Origin: Capsulimonas corticalis
Lineage (GTDB): Bacteria > Armatimonadota > Armatimonadia > Armatimonadales > Capsulimonadaceae
DNA: 64,000 bases
NCBI RefSeq assembly: GCF_003574315.2
Contig: NZ_AP025739.1
Span: 5,146,001-5,210,000 of the forward strand
Direction of reading: 5' to 3'
The notes below the pieces were generated by a model that was not told where the DNA came from, did no database searches, and was given only the letters and a program-made list of their open reading frames with translations. Positions within the stretch are counted from its first letter, which is position 1. The number at the start of each line of letters is the position of its first letter. Below are positions 42,848-50,748 of the stretch, piece after piece. Both the position numbers and the translations under genes were made by a program.

Positions 42848-43480
42848 CTATGCCCGCCGAGTCTTCTTGCGCGCCCTCAACGCCAGGATACCCAGGACAA
42901 ACGCGCCAACACCGAAGACCGCGCCCTGGGAAGCTTCCGGGACTGGCTTTAGCTGCTTCACATTGATCTGATATTCCCCCGTGTTGTCGCTAAATCCACC
43001 GTCGCTTACTCCGAAGTGAAGCTGTTCTGGAATTGACAGACCCGTGTTCAGAATAAATTGATAGTCGTGAAGTGGATTGTAAGGCGGCAAGGCTCCGACA
43101 ATGAAATTGGCGGCGTTCCGGCTGGTGTTGAAGATCACAAGCGGCTGTGAATCAAAGGCCAATTGATAGTTGCCGAAATCATGCCCGTTCGCCGGGCTGC
43201 CCGCGAATTGCCCTGTGTAGAGATAGAAGGCGTCGTTGTAATCCGTCCCATAGGACTGACCGACTCCTTTGACGTCCAGGAGGACATATCCGCTGTACGC
43301 CTTATTGGTCACCCCTCCATCCGGCTGGGTGAACGTTGCCGTCAAGTTTTCCTGCGGCAGCGATGGGCCATAGTTAATCCCACCAATATGGTATTGAGCG
43401 TGGGCGGGCCGGCAAGTCAAGCCGAGACTCACCATCATCGCAACTCCAACAAGAGTCGTCGTCTTGTGCACTGCTCGCAT
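42848..43480 (-). CDS. PEP-CTERM-like exported protein
   Basis: 210 residues from the ATG at 43480 (AAAGGA about 10 bp upstream; the frame to 43729 is not needed). Signal peptide MRAVHKTTTLVGVAMMVSLG with cleavage near AHAQ. Body is beta-rich with many Tyr, Asn and Gly (NYGPSLPQENLTATF, VLLDVKGVGQSYGTDYNDAF). The C-terminus reads PVPEASQGAVFGVGAFVLGI then RARKKTRR: a PEP motif variant, a hydrophobic helix and a basic tail, the tripartite PEP-CTERM sorting signal. Exosortase would process it, but none is in this window. Function unknown. Confidence 0.7.
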   Translation of the reverse strand: MRAVHKTTTLVGVAMMVSLGLTCRPAHAQYHIGGINYGPSLPQENLTATFTQPDGGVTNKAYSGYVLLDVKGVGQSYGTDYNDAFYLYTGQFAGSPANGHDFGNYQLAFDSQPLVIFNTSRNAANFIVGALPPYNPLHDYQFILNTGLSIPEQLHFGVSDGGFSDNTGEYQINVKQLKPVPEASQGAVFGVGAFVLGILALRARKKTRRA

Positions 43481-43605
43481 GTACTTGTTTTCCTTTCCGG
43501 AACGATGAACGAGGCAGAAAAATCTTGCTTCGCCCATTGTAGCACGGACGCGACTACCGGTCAAAGCGACGGCCGTTAAGTTGCTGTAAAAGGACGTTTT
43601 TGTGC

Positions 43606-43611
43606 TACGAT
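43606..43611 (+). promoter_or_regulatory. -10 box of probably leaderless radC
   Basis: TACGAT 6 bp before the ATG at 43618; TTGCTG lies 19 bp further upstream. No Shine-Dalgarno precedes the ATG, so initiation at the start codon is likely. Confidence 0.5.
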
Positions 43612-43617
43612 AGCGGT

Positions 43618-44520
43618 ATGTCTGAAAGCGAACAGGATCCCGCAAATCGCGTGAAACAGGCCCGGCCGCTGCTCTGGTCTCCATCCCCCGAACCGGAGAC
43701 GACTGCTCCGGCCGCGATGGCTCCTCCACCCAAAAACCGGGCGCGCTCGGCTCCCGCCACCGCGCTCACTCTTATCTCCGGCAACGCGAATCCCGCGTCC
43801 GCTGAAGACGCTGAGGCGCCGGCGCTTTCGATCAATCGCTACAGCCCAACCATCAAAGAATTGCCGACGGACGAGCGGCCCCGGGAACGACTGGCGAAGT
43901 ACGGCGCGCATGCATTGTCCACCGCCGAACTGATCGGCGTTCTGATCCGCACCGGCAACGCCGAGCGGAGCGCGGTCTCTCTGGGCGAGTTTCTCCTCGC
44001 GGAATTCGGCAACGTCAAGGGCATCGCGAGCGCCACGCTCGACCAGCTCGCCTCCGTCAAGGGCCTGGGGCTCGCCAAAGCCGCCGAAATCCAGGCCGCG
44101 ATCGAGTTCGGCCATCGCCTCGCTCTCTTCTCCGACGACGACCGTCCCGCGATTGCCGGCCCGCAAGATGTCGCCAACCTGATCATGCCCGAGCTGCGTT
44201 ACATCAAGAAAGAAACGCTTAAGAGTCTGCTCTTGGATACGAAGAACCGTGTGCTGGGCATCAAAACGGTCTCCATCGGCGACCTTTCCTCTTCGATCGT
44301 GCATCCTCGGGAAGTTTTTAAGGACGCGGTGACGTCCTCTGCCGCAAGCATTATTGTCGCGCATAACCATCCGTCCGGAGACCCCACGCCGAGCCGCGAG
44401 GATATTACGGTCACGAAGCGCTTGATGGAGGCGGGAGAGATCATGGGGATTGAACTGCTGGACCACATCGTCATTGGCGATGGCTGCTTTGTGAGCTTAA
44501 AAGAGAAGGGACTGATTTGA
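43618..44520 (+). CDS. radC: RadC/JAB-domain protein
   Basis: 300 residues from the ATG at 43618. The first 75 residues are a Pro/Ala/Glu-rich extension not usual in RadC. The helix-hairpin-helix UPF0758 domain follows (TDERPRERLAKYGAHALS, ELIGVLIRTG, LASVKGLGLAKAAEIQAAIE), then the JAB metalloprotease-like domain with the zinc motif AHNHPSGDPTPSRED (His-x-His and Asp ligands). RadC is named for DNA repair, but its biochemical role is not settled. It stands alone, followed 57 bp later by an exported protein gene. Confidence 0.92.
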   Translation: MSESEQDPANRVKQARPLLWSPSPEPETTAPAAMAPPPKNRARSAPATALTLISGNANPASAEDAEAPALSINRYSPTIKELPTDERPRERLAKYGAHALSTAELIGVLIRTGNAERSAVSLGEFLLAEFGNVKGIASATLDQLASVKGLGLAKAAEIQAAIEFGHRLALFSDDDRPAIAGPQDVANLIMPELRYIKKETLKSLLLDTKNRVLGIKTVSIGDLSSSIVHPREVFKDAVTSSAASIIVAHNHPSGDPTPSREDITVTKRLMEAGEIMGIELLDHIVIGDGCFVSLKEKGLI

Positions 44521-44577
44521 TTGAGACGTTCGTCTCATCGCCGTTCGGCTTATGGGATACCAGGGAGACACTCCATC

Positions 44578-45120
44578 ATGACCGCAATCTGCGTTCGCGG
44601 AATTCTTGTCGCCTCGATATTAGGGTTTTGCCTTACGCCAGCCGGCGCCGCCATCGCCGCGCCTCACGCAAGACCGGCGCGTACGCCAGCGCCGAAGCAA
44701 TACGAACAAATCCAAATTGCCGCGTTTGACTTCTACCTTAAGCAGTTCAATGACGCAGGGCCTCAATATTTGTCCGTGGCCGCTCATCGCGGCTGTTATG
44801 ACCCCAGCGGGCCGGTGATCGAGAGCATCCACAGGTTTTTCACGGCGGCAAAGAAGCAATCTCAGATGGGGACGGATGCGCGGAACATTCTTAAGCATCA
44901 TCCACGGCAGACGGCGCCCATTATTTATCCCGGTGTCTCGATCTCAATGACGCAAATGCGAAGAAATGGGCCGGACAGAGCGGATGTCACGATGTATTCC
45001 AAATACAACCCAATGGGCGACAGTGACTATGGCGCTGGAGAAGAAGTCCTGCTGCATCTGGTTCGATCCAGAGGGCAATGGTCGGTCATGAGCAAGCAAC
45101 AATTGTCAGAAGCGGGATAG
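44578..45120 (+). CDS. Hypothetical exported protein
   Basis: 180 residues from the ATG at 44578 with GGGAGA upstream. Signal peptide MTAICVRGILVASILGFCLT, cleavage near AIAAPHA. The mature part has an alpha segment (YEQIQIAAFDFYLKQFNDAG), a single Cys near HRGCYDP, and a C-terminal strand pattern (ADVTMYSKYN, EEVLLHLVRSRGQWSVM) that looks like a small NTF2-like or DUF4878-type domain. I do not recognise the family. It follows radC on the same strand but its own Shine-Dalgarno suggests independent translation. Confidence 0.6.
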   Translation: MTAICVRGILVASILGFCLTPAGAAIAAPHARPARTPAPKQYEQIQIAAFDFYLKQFNDAGPQYLSVAAHRGCYDPSGPVIESIHRFFTAAKKQSQMGTDARNILKHHPRQTAPIIYPGVSISMTQMRRNGPDRADVTMYSKYNPMGDSDYGAGEEVLLHLVRSRGQWSVMSKQQLSEAG

Positions 45121-45143
45121 GGGAAACGCGCATCACACTCGAT

Positions 45144-45644
45144 TTATGACAGCGGCTTCTCGTAGCAGTAGAACGGAAGCTCTCTGCCCCGATATGACAT
45201 CTCGCCGACAGAGATGTAGCCGCGTTTGAGCAAAAACGCCTGCATCGCTGTATTTGTGGAATAGGTGTCGACGCGCAGGTGATCGTGCCCTGAGTGGCGA
45301 GCGAGGTCGCAAATGCTTTGCTCCAGAAACGACGCGACGCCCGCGCCTCTCCGCGCCGTGCTGACGGCGAGGCGGTGGACGACCAGCGGCGGCGTATTGC
45401 GACTCCAGTTCAGGCCGGCGTATCCATCGGGCTGTACTTCGTCCACCGTGACGAACGCCGTTACTTCTCCTTCAAAATCCACCACATAGAGCGCTTCGCT
45501 GGCGACGTCCTGCTGGAAGCGCGCCCGGTCCGGATACTGAGCGTCCCACTGGAGGTTGCCGTAACGCTGCATCTCGACCACGGTCTCGGCGACGATGCTC
45601 ATGACCGATTCGAGGTCCTCCGTCATGGCTTTACGAAACTGCAT
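45144..45644 (-). CDS. GNAT family N-acetyltransferase
   Basis: 166 residues from the ATG at 45644 (GGGAG 9 bp upstream); the frame runs on to 45932 without a good start. GNAT fold: MQFRKAMTEDLESVMSIV, LYVVDFEGEVTAFVTV, LVVHRLAVSTARRGAGVASFL (the acetyl-CoA pyrophosphate loop, R-x-x-G-x-G/A) and LRVDTYSTNTAMQAFLLKRGY. It transfers an acetyl group to an unknown amine. A TATAAT (45668-45663 on the minus strand) upstream is a possible -10. It converges with the exported protein gene. Confidence 0.85.
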   Translation of the reverse strand: MQFRKAMTEDLESVMSIVAETVVEMQRYGNLQWDAQYPDRARFQQDVASEALYVVDFEGEVTAFVTVDEVQPDGYAGLNWSRNTPPLVVHRLAVSTARRGAGVASFLEQSICDLARHSGHDHLRVDTYSTNTAMQAFLLKRGYISVGEMSYRGRELPFYCYEKPLS

Positions 45645-46040
45645 ATCTCTGTTCTCCCGTCCTATTATACTTGATTGGGAATGGTAGAAAATTGGGAGAA
45701 GCGACGTCCCACGCGGAGGGGGCGCATGAGCGTGGGACATCGGGAGCGAATTACGGGGTGGCTTGACTGTCGACTTGCGTTTTGCGGAGGTGCGCCTTGT
45801 TCCAGACGAGGCGCGAAGCATGTCGAATGACAGTGTTCCAGACCTCAAGTTTTCCGGTGTGGAAAGAAATCGCGAAGGGATTTTGAGAAAGAGGGATTTA
45901 ACGAACAAATGGTCGGAACAAATGGGGATCACGCGGCGTCCTACTTGATGTGATCTCCTTATCTTTCCATCCCCGCAGTGGTGGAGGCCGCCGGCGCTAG
46001 GGCTTGTCCGGCGGCTCTTTTTTGAATTATTCCAGCGAGA
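45645..46040. other. 396-bp intergenic region with hairpin and + strand terminator
   Basis: Contains a hairpin GTCCCACGC/GCGTGGGAC around 45708-45736 and a strong + strand terminator at 45987-46023, yet no convincing + strand gene between 45645 and the terminator. Short frames (45726, 45763) lack family likeness. A small RNA or remnant gene is possible. Confidence 0.4.
45987..46023 (+). terminator. Strong + strand terminator without an obvious gene
   Basis: GCCGCCGG and CCGGCGGC form an 8-bp stem, followed by TCTTTTTT. The genes on both sides lie on the minus strand. Confidence 0.8.
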
Positions 46041-46540
46041 TTACGCCTTCGCGGGCTCGGCCGGTTTTGCGGCGGCCTCAGCGGCTTTCGCGGCTTCGGC
46101 GGCCTTCTTTTCTTCTTCGGCCTGCTTAGCGGCGGCTTCCGCCGCCAGGATCTTCGACACTTCCCCGCTCAGCAGGTCCTTCGCGGACTTCAGCTCGGCG
46201 GGGCTATCTCCCACAATGCGCTCCAGAACACGTCCGGTTTTCCCCGAAATTATGTACAGGCTCGGAATGTGCGAGATGCCCCAGCTGCGCGTCTGATAGA
46301 AATCGTAGTCCACCAGCAGGGAAACCTTGTCGATGCCGTTGGTTTCGGCGAACTGCTTGAGCGCGTCGCGATCTTCGCTCGCTACTCCCAGGGCAGCCTA
46401 CTTACTCGCCTCGATTTCACCGGTCCACTCCCGAACGGCTTTCAGACGTTCACCGACGCAGCCGTGTCGAGGGAGAAGAAAACGACAGCCAGCAGACCCT
46501 TAGGGCGCAGCTTCGCGGTATAGACATATCCGCACTTCCA
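46041..46540 (-). pseudogene. Decayed partial copy of the thioredoxin-fold gene at 47330-47911
   Basis: The DNA matches the intact gene from its stop codon back to about the codon for CDIKGG. The C-terminal 90 codons are open (46041-46313), then there are stop codons near 46395 and a one-base deletion (TTCAG-ACGTT against TTCAGCACGTT), while a piece of the N-terminal part (YTAKLRPKGLLAVVFF) is still readable in another frame at about 46440-46540. The C-terminal Ala/Lys/Glu tail is five residues shorter than in the intact gene. Translation of the 90-residue end alone seems unlikely to be useful. Confidence 0.75.
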
Positions 46541-46640
46541 GTGCGCCCCGCTGGTGCGTTCTAGATAGCCAGAGCCTCCAGGCCTAAGAACCGCCCGCAC
46601 AGAGTCATGCCTACTGTCGTTCCGATAACCAGGCTTACGA

Positions 46641-47156
46641 CTAGTCGGAGTTTTTTTCATCGAGAATACGTTTGTATTCCCAATCTTTTGAGTCCATATC
46701 ACCCAGGAATAGGCGCATATGCTTCGGCACCGCCTCATAAGCTGTTCGCAAACGCTCACGATTACTTTCCGTTGGGTCCTGTTTATATTGACGAAGCGCC
46801 TCGCCACAGAAATGAGCAGAAGTGGGTTTTTTATTCAAGGAAAGGATTTCGTCAGCCACCTGTTTGACAAACTCAACTTCCTCCACTCCTGCTTTGACAT
46901 CCGTAGCCGTGAAATTAAGAGATTCCATCATAGAGACACGCGCTCCTTCCGGTAAACGTGTTCTCACCCAGCCGCTACGTATTTTCTCCTGGAACCCCTC
47001 AAAGTCTACAAATCCCCAGCAGTCAATCATGCCGTCTTTATAGATTTTGATTTCTGTTACGAAAAAATGCCTACCATTTTTTATGAAGGCTTGGAGATAT
47101 GTCCCTGGCACTGACTCTCCGTCAACTTCGCGTTGTATCGTTTTGGAAAATGACAT
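46641..47156 (-). CDS. Hypothetical protein, AT-richer than its surroundings
   Basis: 171 residues, not recognised. No signal peptide or membrane helix. The first half is strand-rich (MSFSKTIQREVDGESVPG, HFFVTEIKIYKDGMIDCWGF, GWVRTRLPEGARVSM), the second half helical and charged (VEFVKQVADEILSLNKKP, YEAVPKHMRLFLGDM). Its lower GC content and the position between an intact gene and a decayed partial copy of the same gene suggest it was acquired. The look of a small soluble alpha/beta protein in such a spot recalls immunity or accessory proteins of toxin loci, but there is no toxin here, so this is only a thought. Confidence 0.6.
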   Translation of the reverse strand: MSFSKTIQREVDGESVPGTYLQAFIKNGRHFFVTEIKIYKDGMIDCWGFVDFEGFQEKIRSGWVRTRLPEGARVSMMESLNFTATDVKAGVEEVEFVKQVADEILSLNKKPTSAHFCGEALRQYKQDPTESNRERLRTAYEAVPKHMRLFLGDMDSKDWEYKRILDEKNSD

Positions 47157-47329
47157 TCTATTATTGACAACGGGAGTCGATACCTCGGGACTCGCCCGGT
47201 ACCGTTATTTGTCCTAAAGCGCCTTCAGTCGCAACTCTGAAGCACGCACCACAGTTAGCGCTCGCTTGAGCAGTCTCACCAATCGCAGTCTCCTTCTCAA
47301 TACTTCGGGGCTTGCCCCGGGGCAGTTTA

Positions 47330-47911
47330 TTATGCCTTCGCGGGCTCGGCGGGTTTAGCTGCGGCTTCAGCGGCTTTCGCGGCGGCTTCGGCGGCCTTCT
47401 TTTCTTCTTCCGCTTGCTTGGCAGCGGCTTCCGCCGCCAGGATCTTCGACACTTCCCCGCTCAGCAGGTCCTTCGCGGACTTCAGCTCGGCGGGGCTATC
47501 TCCCACAATGCGCTCCAGAACACGTCCGGTTTTCCCCGAAATAATGTACAGGCTCGGAATGTGCGAGATGCCCCAGCTGCGCGTCTGATAGAAATCGTAG
47601 TCCACCAGCAGGGAAACCTTGTCGATGCCGTTGGTTTCGGCGAACTGCTTGATCGCCTCGCGGTCGCCGGTCGCGACGCCGACGGCCGACCATTTGCTCG
47701 CCTCAATTTCGCCGGTCCACTCCTGAACGGCCTTCAGCACGTTGACGGACGCGGCGGTTTCGGGGGAGAAGAAAACGACAGCCAGCAGGCCCTTGGGGCG
47801 AAGCTTGGCGGTGTAGATATAACCGCCCTTAATGTCGCAGAGGCCGAAATCCGAGACGATCTTCCCAGCTCCGGTGGATGATCCCCCATAATATCTATTC
47901 GTGACCGGCAT
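47330..47911 (-). CDS. Thioredoxin/peroxiredoxin-fold protein lacking the CXXC motif
   Basis: 193 residues. The core follows the AhpC/TlpA fold (GYIYTAKLRPKGLLAVVFFS, WSAVGVATGDREAIKQFAE, VSLLVDYDFYQTRSWGISHIP with the cis-Pro loop HIPSLYII, GRVLERIVGD). The place of the catalytic Cys pair is SPETAAS, so it is probably not a redox enzyme; only one Cys (GLCDIKGG) is present. The C-terminal 45 residues are a highly charged Ala/Glu/Lys helix (ILAAEAAAKQAEEEKKAAEA). No signal peptide. A decayed copy of this gene lies 1.3 kb downstream, with a foreign-looking gene between. Confidence 0.75.
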   Translation of the reverse strand: MPVTNRYYGGSSTGAGKIVSDFGLCDIKGGYIYTAKLRPKGLLAVVFFSPETAASVNVLKAVQEWTGEIEASKWSAVGVATGDREAIKQFAETNGIDKVSLLVDYDFYQTRSWGISHIPSLYIISGKTGRVLERIVGDSPAELKSAKDLLSGEVSKILAAEAAAKQAEEEKKAAEAAAKAAEAAAKPAEPAKA

Positions 47912-48043
47912 ATCTGATGCACTCTCCTACAAATCGAGTTGTCGCTCTGGACGTTTTACCGCGCTATTTTACCCGAAATTCGCCAGGATCGCACGCTTAC
48001 GTGTTTCCTCCAGATGTGGAGGCTCCTTCGATTGTTTCCATGA

Positions 48044-48049
48044 TATAAT
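48044..48049 (+). promoter_or_regulatory. Possible -10 box before the 447-residue gene
   Basis: TATAAT 31 bp before the ATG at 48081; no convincing -35. ACGGAG lies between and serves as ribosome-binding site. Confidence 0.4.
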
Positions 48050-48080
48050 CATGTAAACCTTGTGTAAGACGGAGTTTTTT

Positions 48081-49424
48081 ATGCTGGATTCGATATTTGG
48101 ACCGATCGCTCATTCGGGCGCCGAACCGCAGCCGCTGGCGTATGTCGTTCTCTTCGAATCCTCGATCGCGCTGAATGTGGATGATTTTCGCAGGCATCTG
48201 CGGGCTTATGATCCCGAAACTCAGTTCGCGGAAGTCGAAAGCCTCGATGCGCCCGCAGACTCGGGAACGTTCGCCGGCCGTGTGAAGTGGGGAGTTCACG
48301 CTGTCGATATGGTCGGCTTCGATGCGCCGGCGCCGAAGTCTGTACTGGACCGGTGTCTTCCTCCCGCGCATTACGGCGAGCCGTTAAAGCGTCAGGCGTA
48401 CGCGCACAAGGCGAATATGCTCTTGATTCACCGAGGCCCCGAGGTCGATCCGATGAGCCGGTGCGTGGCTCTGGCCGCGATCGCCGGCGTTCTCGAACTC
48501 ATGGGCGCCATTGTCGTTTTGAGTGAAGCCGCGCAAACATCGCTTCCCGCCGGCGTCTTCAGCCCAAGAAGCGTCGCCGCTTCTCGGGTAGAGCATTTGC
48601 GCCGCCTGCCAATTCCGCTCTTTTATGTCGGCTGCGTCAAGTACAACCTCCCGAACACGCCGAAAATATGGATGCGGACCTATGGCGCCGACTTCTTCGG
48701 GGCGCCGGACCTTGCGATGCTGACGGCGGGCCACGGCGTGGCTCAGCAGACGATGGATCGATTCGACGCCATCCTCGGCTATATGATCGGTCAAAAGACG
48801 GTCGTGCAGGATGGACATACGATGCAGGTAGGCCAGGAGAACCTGCGTTTCCGCAAGCCGGCGGCGTCGGATCCGCAGGATGGGAGCGACGGTCCTTTTC
48901 TGGTGGTGGAGACGATCGCGGCCAGCGAAATCAATCGGCCGGCGGATCGTGTTACGTCGCGTGAGCTGACGATCCAGGAACTGACGAACATGCGGTCCGT
49001 GGCGCAGCGGGCGATCCTGGGGTTTACTGAGGTGACGCTGGGCAGCCCGCCGGAAAGCATCGTGCGGGCGATCGATCAGGAAGTTCGGCGGGTCCGTAAG
49101 CAGCAAAGCAGCTTGCTGGGAAAGCTGATGGACCGGAGCCCTAAGGTCGATCCGGCGGCGATGGCGATCGGGATCGGCGCGTTGTGGGGAGATCAGCTTG
49201 TCAGCCGGTTCCGCTGGGAGTGGGCGCATGTCACACGCGCCGGCAAGCGCGGTTTCGCGGTCGCCTCGCCGGACCGATCGATCGCGATCTATCCGAGTGA
49301 TTATCTGCGCCGCTGTTTATCCTCACCGGATCTCGAATGCGCGGTGGCGTCGTCTTTTCAGCGGATCGCCTCCGGCAGCGTTCCCCACGTTGCGCCAAAC
49401 AGTTATTTCGACATACTTGCCTGA
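48081..49424 (+). CDS. Hypothetical protein, possibly DUF4261 family
   Basis: 447 residues from the ATG at 48081 (ACGGAG 8 bp upstream). The first half has the pattern of DUF4261 proteins: LAYVVLFESSIALNVDDF, VDMVGFDAPAPKSVLDRCL, HKANMLLIHRGPEVDPMSRC, AAIAGVLELMGAIVVL, and IWMRTYGADFFGAPDLAML. The second half (about 250-447) is unlike anything I know, with a helical part (VRAIDQEVRRVRKQQSSLLG) and a C-terminal alpha/beta unit. It is cytoplasmic. Often such proteins sit near secretion or toxin loci, but none is evident here. Confidence 0.6.
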   Translation: MLDSIFGPIAHSGAEPQPLAYVVLFESSIALNVDDFRRHLRAYDPETQFAEVESLDAPADSGTFAGRVKWGVHAVDMVGFDAPAPKSVLDRCLPPAHYGEPLKRQAYAHKANMLLIHRGPEVDPMSRCVALAAIAGVLELMGAIVVLSEAAQTSLPAGVFSPRSVAASRVEHLRRLPIPLFYVGCVKYNLPNTPKIWMRTYGADFFGAPDLAMLTAGHGVAQQTMDRFDAILGYMIGQKTVVQDGHTMQVGQENLRFRKPAASDPQDGSDGPFLVVETIAASEINRPADRVTSRELTIQELTNMRSVAQRAILGFTEVTLGSPPESIVRAIDQEVRRVRKQQSSLLGKLMDRSPKVDPAAMAIGIGALWGDQLVSRFRWEWAHVTRAGKRGFAVASPDRSIAIYPSDYLRRCLSSPDLECAVASSFQRIASGSVPHVAPNSYFDILA

Positions 49425-49486
49425 AGCCCACGCCGCCGCTGGATAGTCTTAGGGGAATCTTCCATTCGATGGAAACGCGAATTCCG

Positions 49487-50557
49487 TTATGAGATTCGCG
49501 CCAGGGTCGTGCCTGCGGGGGTGATGATGACCGGAAGCTCCTGGCAGATCGGCGCTTCCGTCAATCCATTGATCTGACGGTGCAGCAGCGTCACGGCGGC
49601 GTCCGCCAATCCCGCGATATTTACCTCCACGGAGGAAAGGACATGGCGCGCCTGCGCCGGCCATCGCAATCCATCGTATCCGATCAGCGACAGCTGATCC
49701 GGCACCACGATCCCCATCCGCTCACAGTGCTCCAAAACTTGATAGCCCAGACGGTCGTGCCAGCAGAACAGCGCGGTGGGCGGTGTTGGCTCGGCCATCA
49801 GAAAACGCAGCGCCTTCGCGGCGTCGTCGTACTGGTTGTCGTCGGTGTGGATGATCCAGCGATCGGAGATGGGAACGCCCCGGTCCGCGAGCAGCTGGCG
49901 CAGCAGTCCAATGCGCAGATCGGCGTCGCGATTGCCGCCCGGCACGTTGCCGAGCGCCGCGATCCGTTTGTGCCCAAGCGCCACGAGCTGATCCGCGAGC
50001 TGTGTCAGGCCGCCGACGTGGTCTTCCTTGACACACGAAAGCGCGCCGCTGGTGTCCACGCTGTTCACCAGCACGGTGGGAAGGCGCGACGTGCGCAGGT
50101 AAGGCAGGAGCGGATCGTCCGGCTCGGCCGCGAACATCAAAACCCCATCGCATCGTCCGCCGTTCAAATGCCGGTAAGTCTCCTCCACCGAACGCTCGAA
50201 AACACAGTAGATAAGAATATCATATCCCAGCCGCCCGCCGGCCTGTTCGATGGCCGTGGTCAAACGGTCCATGTAGAGGTCATTATGGCTGCGCGTGCGG
50301 AACCCGTTGAAAAACGACAGCGTATGCGTGCGCCCCTGCTGCAAGGACTGTACGAGCAGGTTGGGGGAGTAGTCCAGATCGGCCGCGACTTTGCGAACGC
50401 GCGCCACGACATCGTCGGAAAGCCGCCGCTGCTTGGCCTTGTCGCTGAGCACCAGCGACGCCGTGCTGACGGAAACGCCGGCCTGCGTCGCGATGTCGCT
50501 GAGGGTGGGCCGGCCGGACGATTTATACATTCTTTTTTGCATGGGCGGTGTGCTCAA
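49487..50557 (-). CDS. LacI family transcriptional regulator
   Basis: 356 residues. The TTG at 50557 has AAAGG 8 bp upstream; the ATG at 50542 is the alternative. HTH: PTLSDIATQAGVSVSTASLVLSD, hinge helix with DYSPNLLVQSLQQGRT, then a periplasmic-binding-protein-type sensor (THTLSFFNGFRTRSHNDLYMD, GVLMFAAEPDD, LISLIGYDGL-like LSLIGYDGLRWP). Sugar-binding is expected. It is divergent from a prepilin gene, a small membrane protein and a GH30 galactanase, and palindromic operators lie on both promoters, so it should repress that unit and itself until its sugar binds. Confidence 0.9.
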   Translation of the reverse strand: MSTPPMQKRMYKSSGRPTLSDIATQAGVSVSTASLVLSDKAKQRRLSDDVVARVRKVAADLDYSPNLLVQSLQQGRTHTLSFFNGFRTRSHNDLYMDRLTTAIEQAGGRLGYDILIYCVFERSVEETYRHLNGGRCDGVLMFAAEPDDPLLPYLRTSRLPTVLVNSVDTSGALSCVKEDHVGGLTQLADQLVALGHKRIAALGNVPGGNRDADLRIGLLRQLLADRGVPISDRWIIHTDDNQYDDAAKALRFLMAEPTPPTALFCWHDRLGYQVLEHCERMGIVVPDQLSLIGYDGLRWPAQARHVLSSVEVNIAGLADAAVTLLHRQINGLTEAPICQELPVIITPAGTTLARIS

Positions 50558-50565
50558 CTATTTGA
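50554..50565. promoter_or_regulatory. Putative LacI operator O3 at its own start
   Basis: TCAACTATTTGA preceded by TGC; the halves TCAA and TTGA match the operators at 50654 and 50701. It overlaps the LacI start codon, suggesting autoregulation. Confidence 0.55.
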
Positions 50566-50653
50566 CCTTTCATTCATTCTAACAAACGTTGCTGTCACTG
50601 TCAAGGGCGGATACCGCAAAAACGCGAGAAAATCGTTTTGAAAAATATCTTGC

Positions 50654-50665
50654 TCAAGTACTTGA
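50654..50665. promoter_or_regulatory. LacI operator O1
   Basis: Perfect palindrome TCAAGTACTTGA preceded by TGC; it overlaps the -35 box of the prepilin promoter. Confidence 0.8.
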
Positions 50666-50690
50666 CAGGTTCTCGAAGCTATGATAACAT
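50662..50690 (+). promoter_or_regulatory. Promoter of the prepilin-GH30 unit
   Basis: TTGACA, a 17-bp spacer and TAACAT, with a start expected near 50697. Flanked and overlapped by the two operators. Confidence 0.75.
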
Positions 50691-50700
50691 TGGTCATTGC

Positions 50701-50712
50701 TCAAGTACTTGA
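50701..50712. promoter_or_regulatory. LacI operator O2
   Basis: Second perfect TCAAGTACTTGA, again preceded by TTGC, just after the expected transcription start and 47 bp (centre to centre) from O1. Confidence 0.8.
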
Positions 50713-50748
50713 TCTTATACGAAACACATTTACCAAGGAGAGTTGATA

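Noticed and set aside
45763-45948. Short + strand frame (61 codons) before the terminator at 45987
   Set aside because: No ribosome-binding site or family likeness; I list the region as a possible RNA gene instead.
46641-47156. Immunity protein of a polymorphic toxin locus
   Set aside because: No toxin or secretion gene is adjacent and no immunity family is recognised; kept only as a passing idea in the gene entry.
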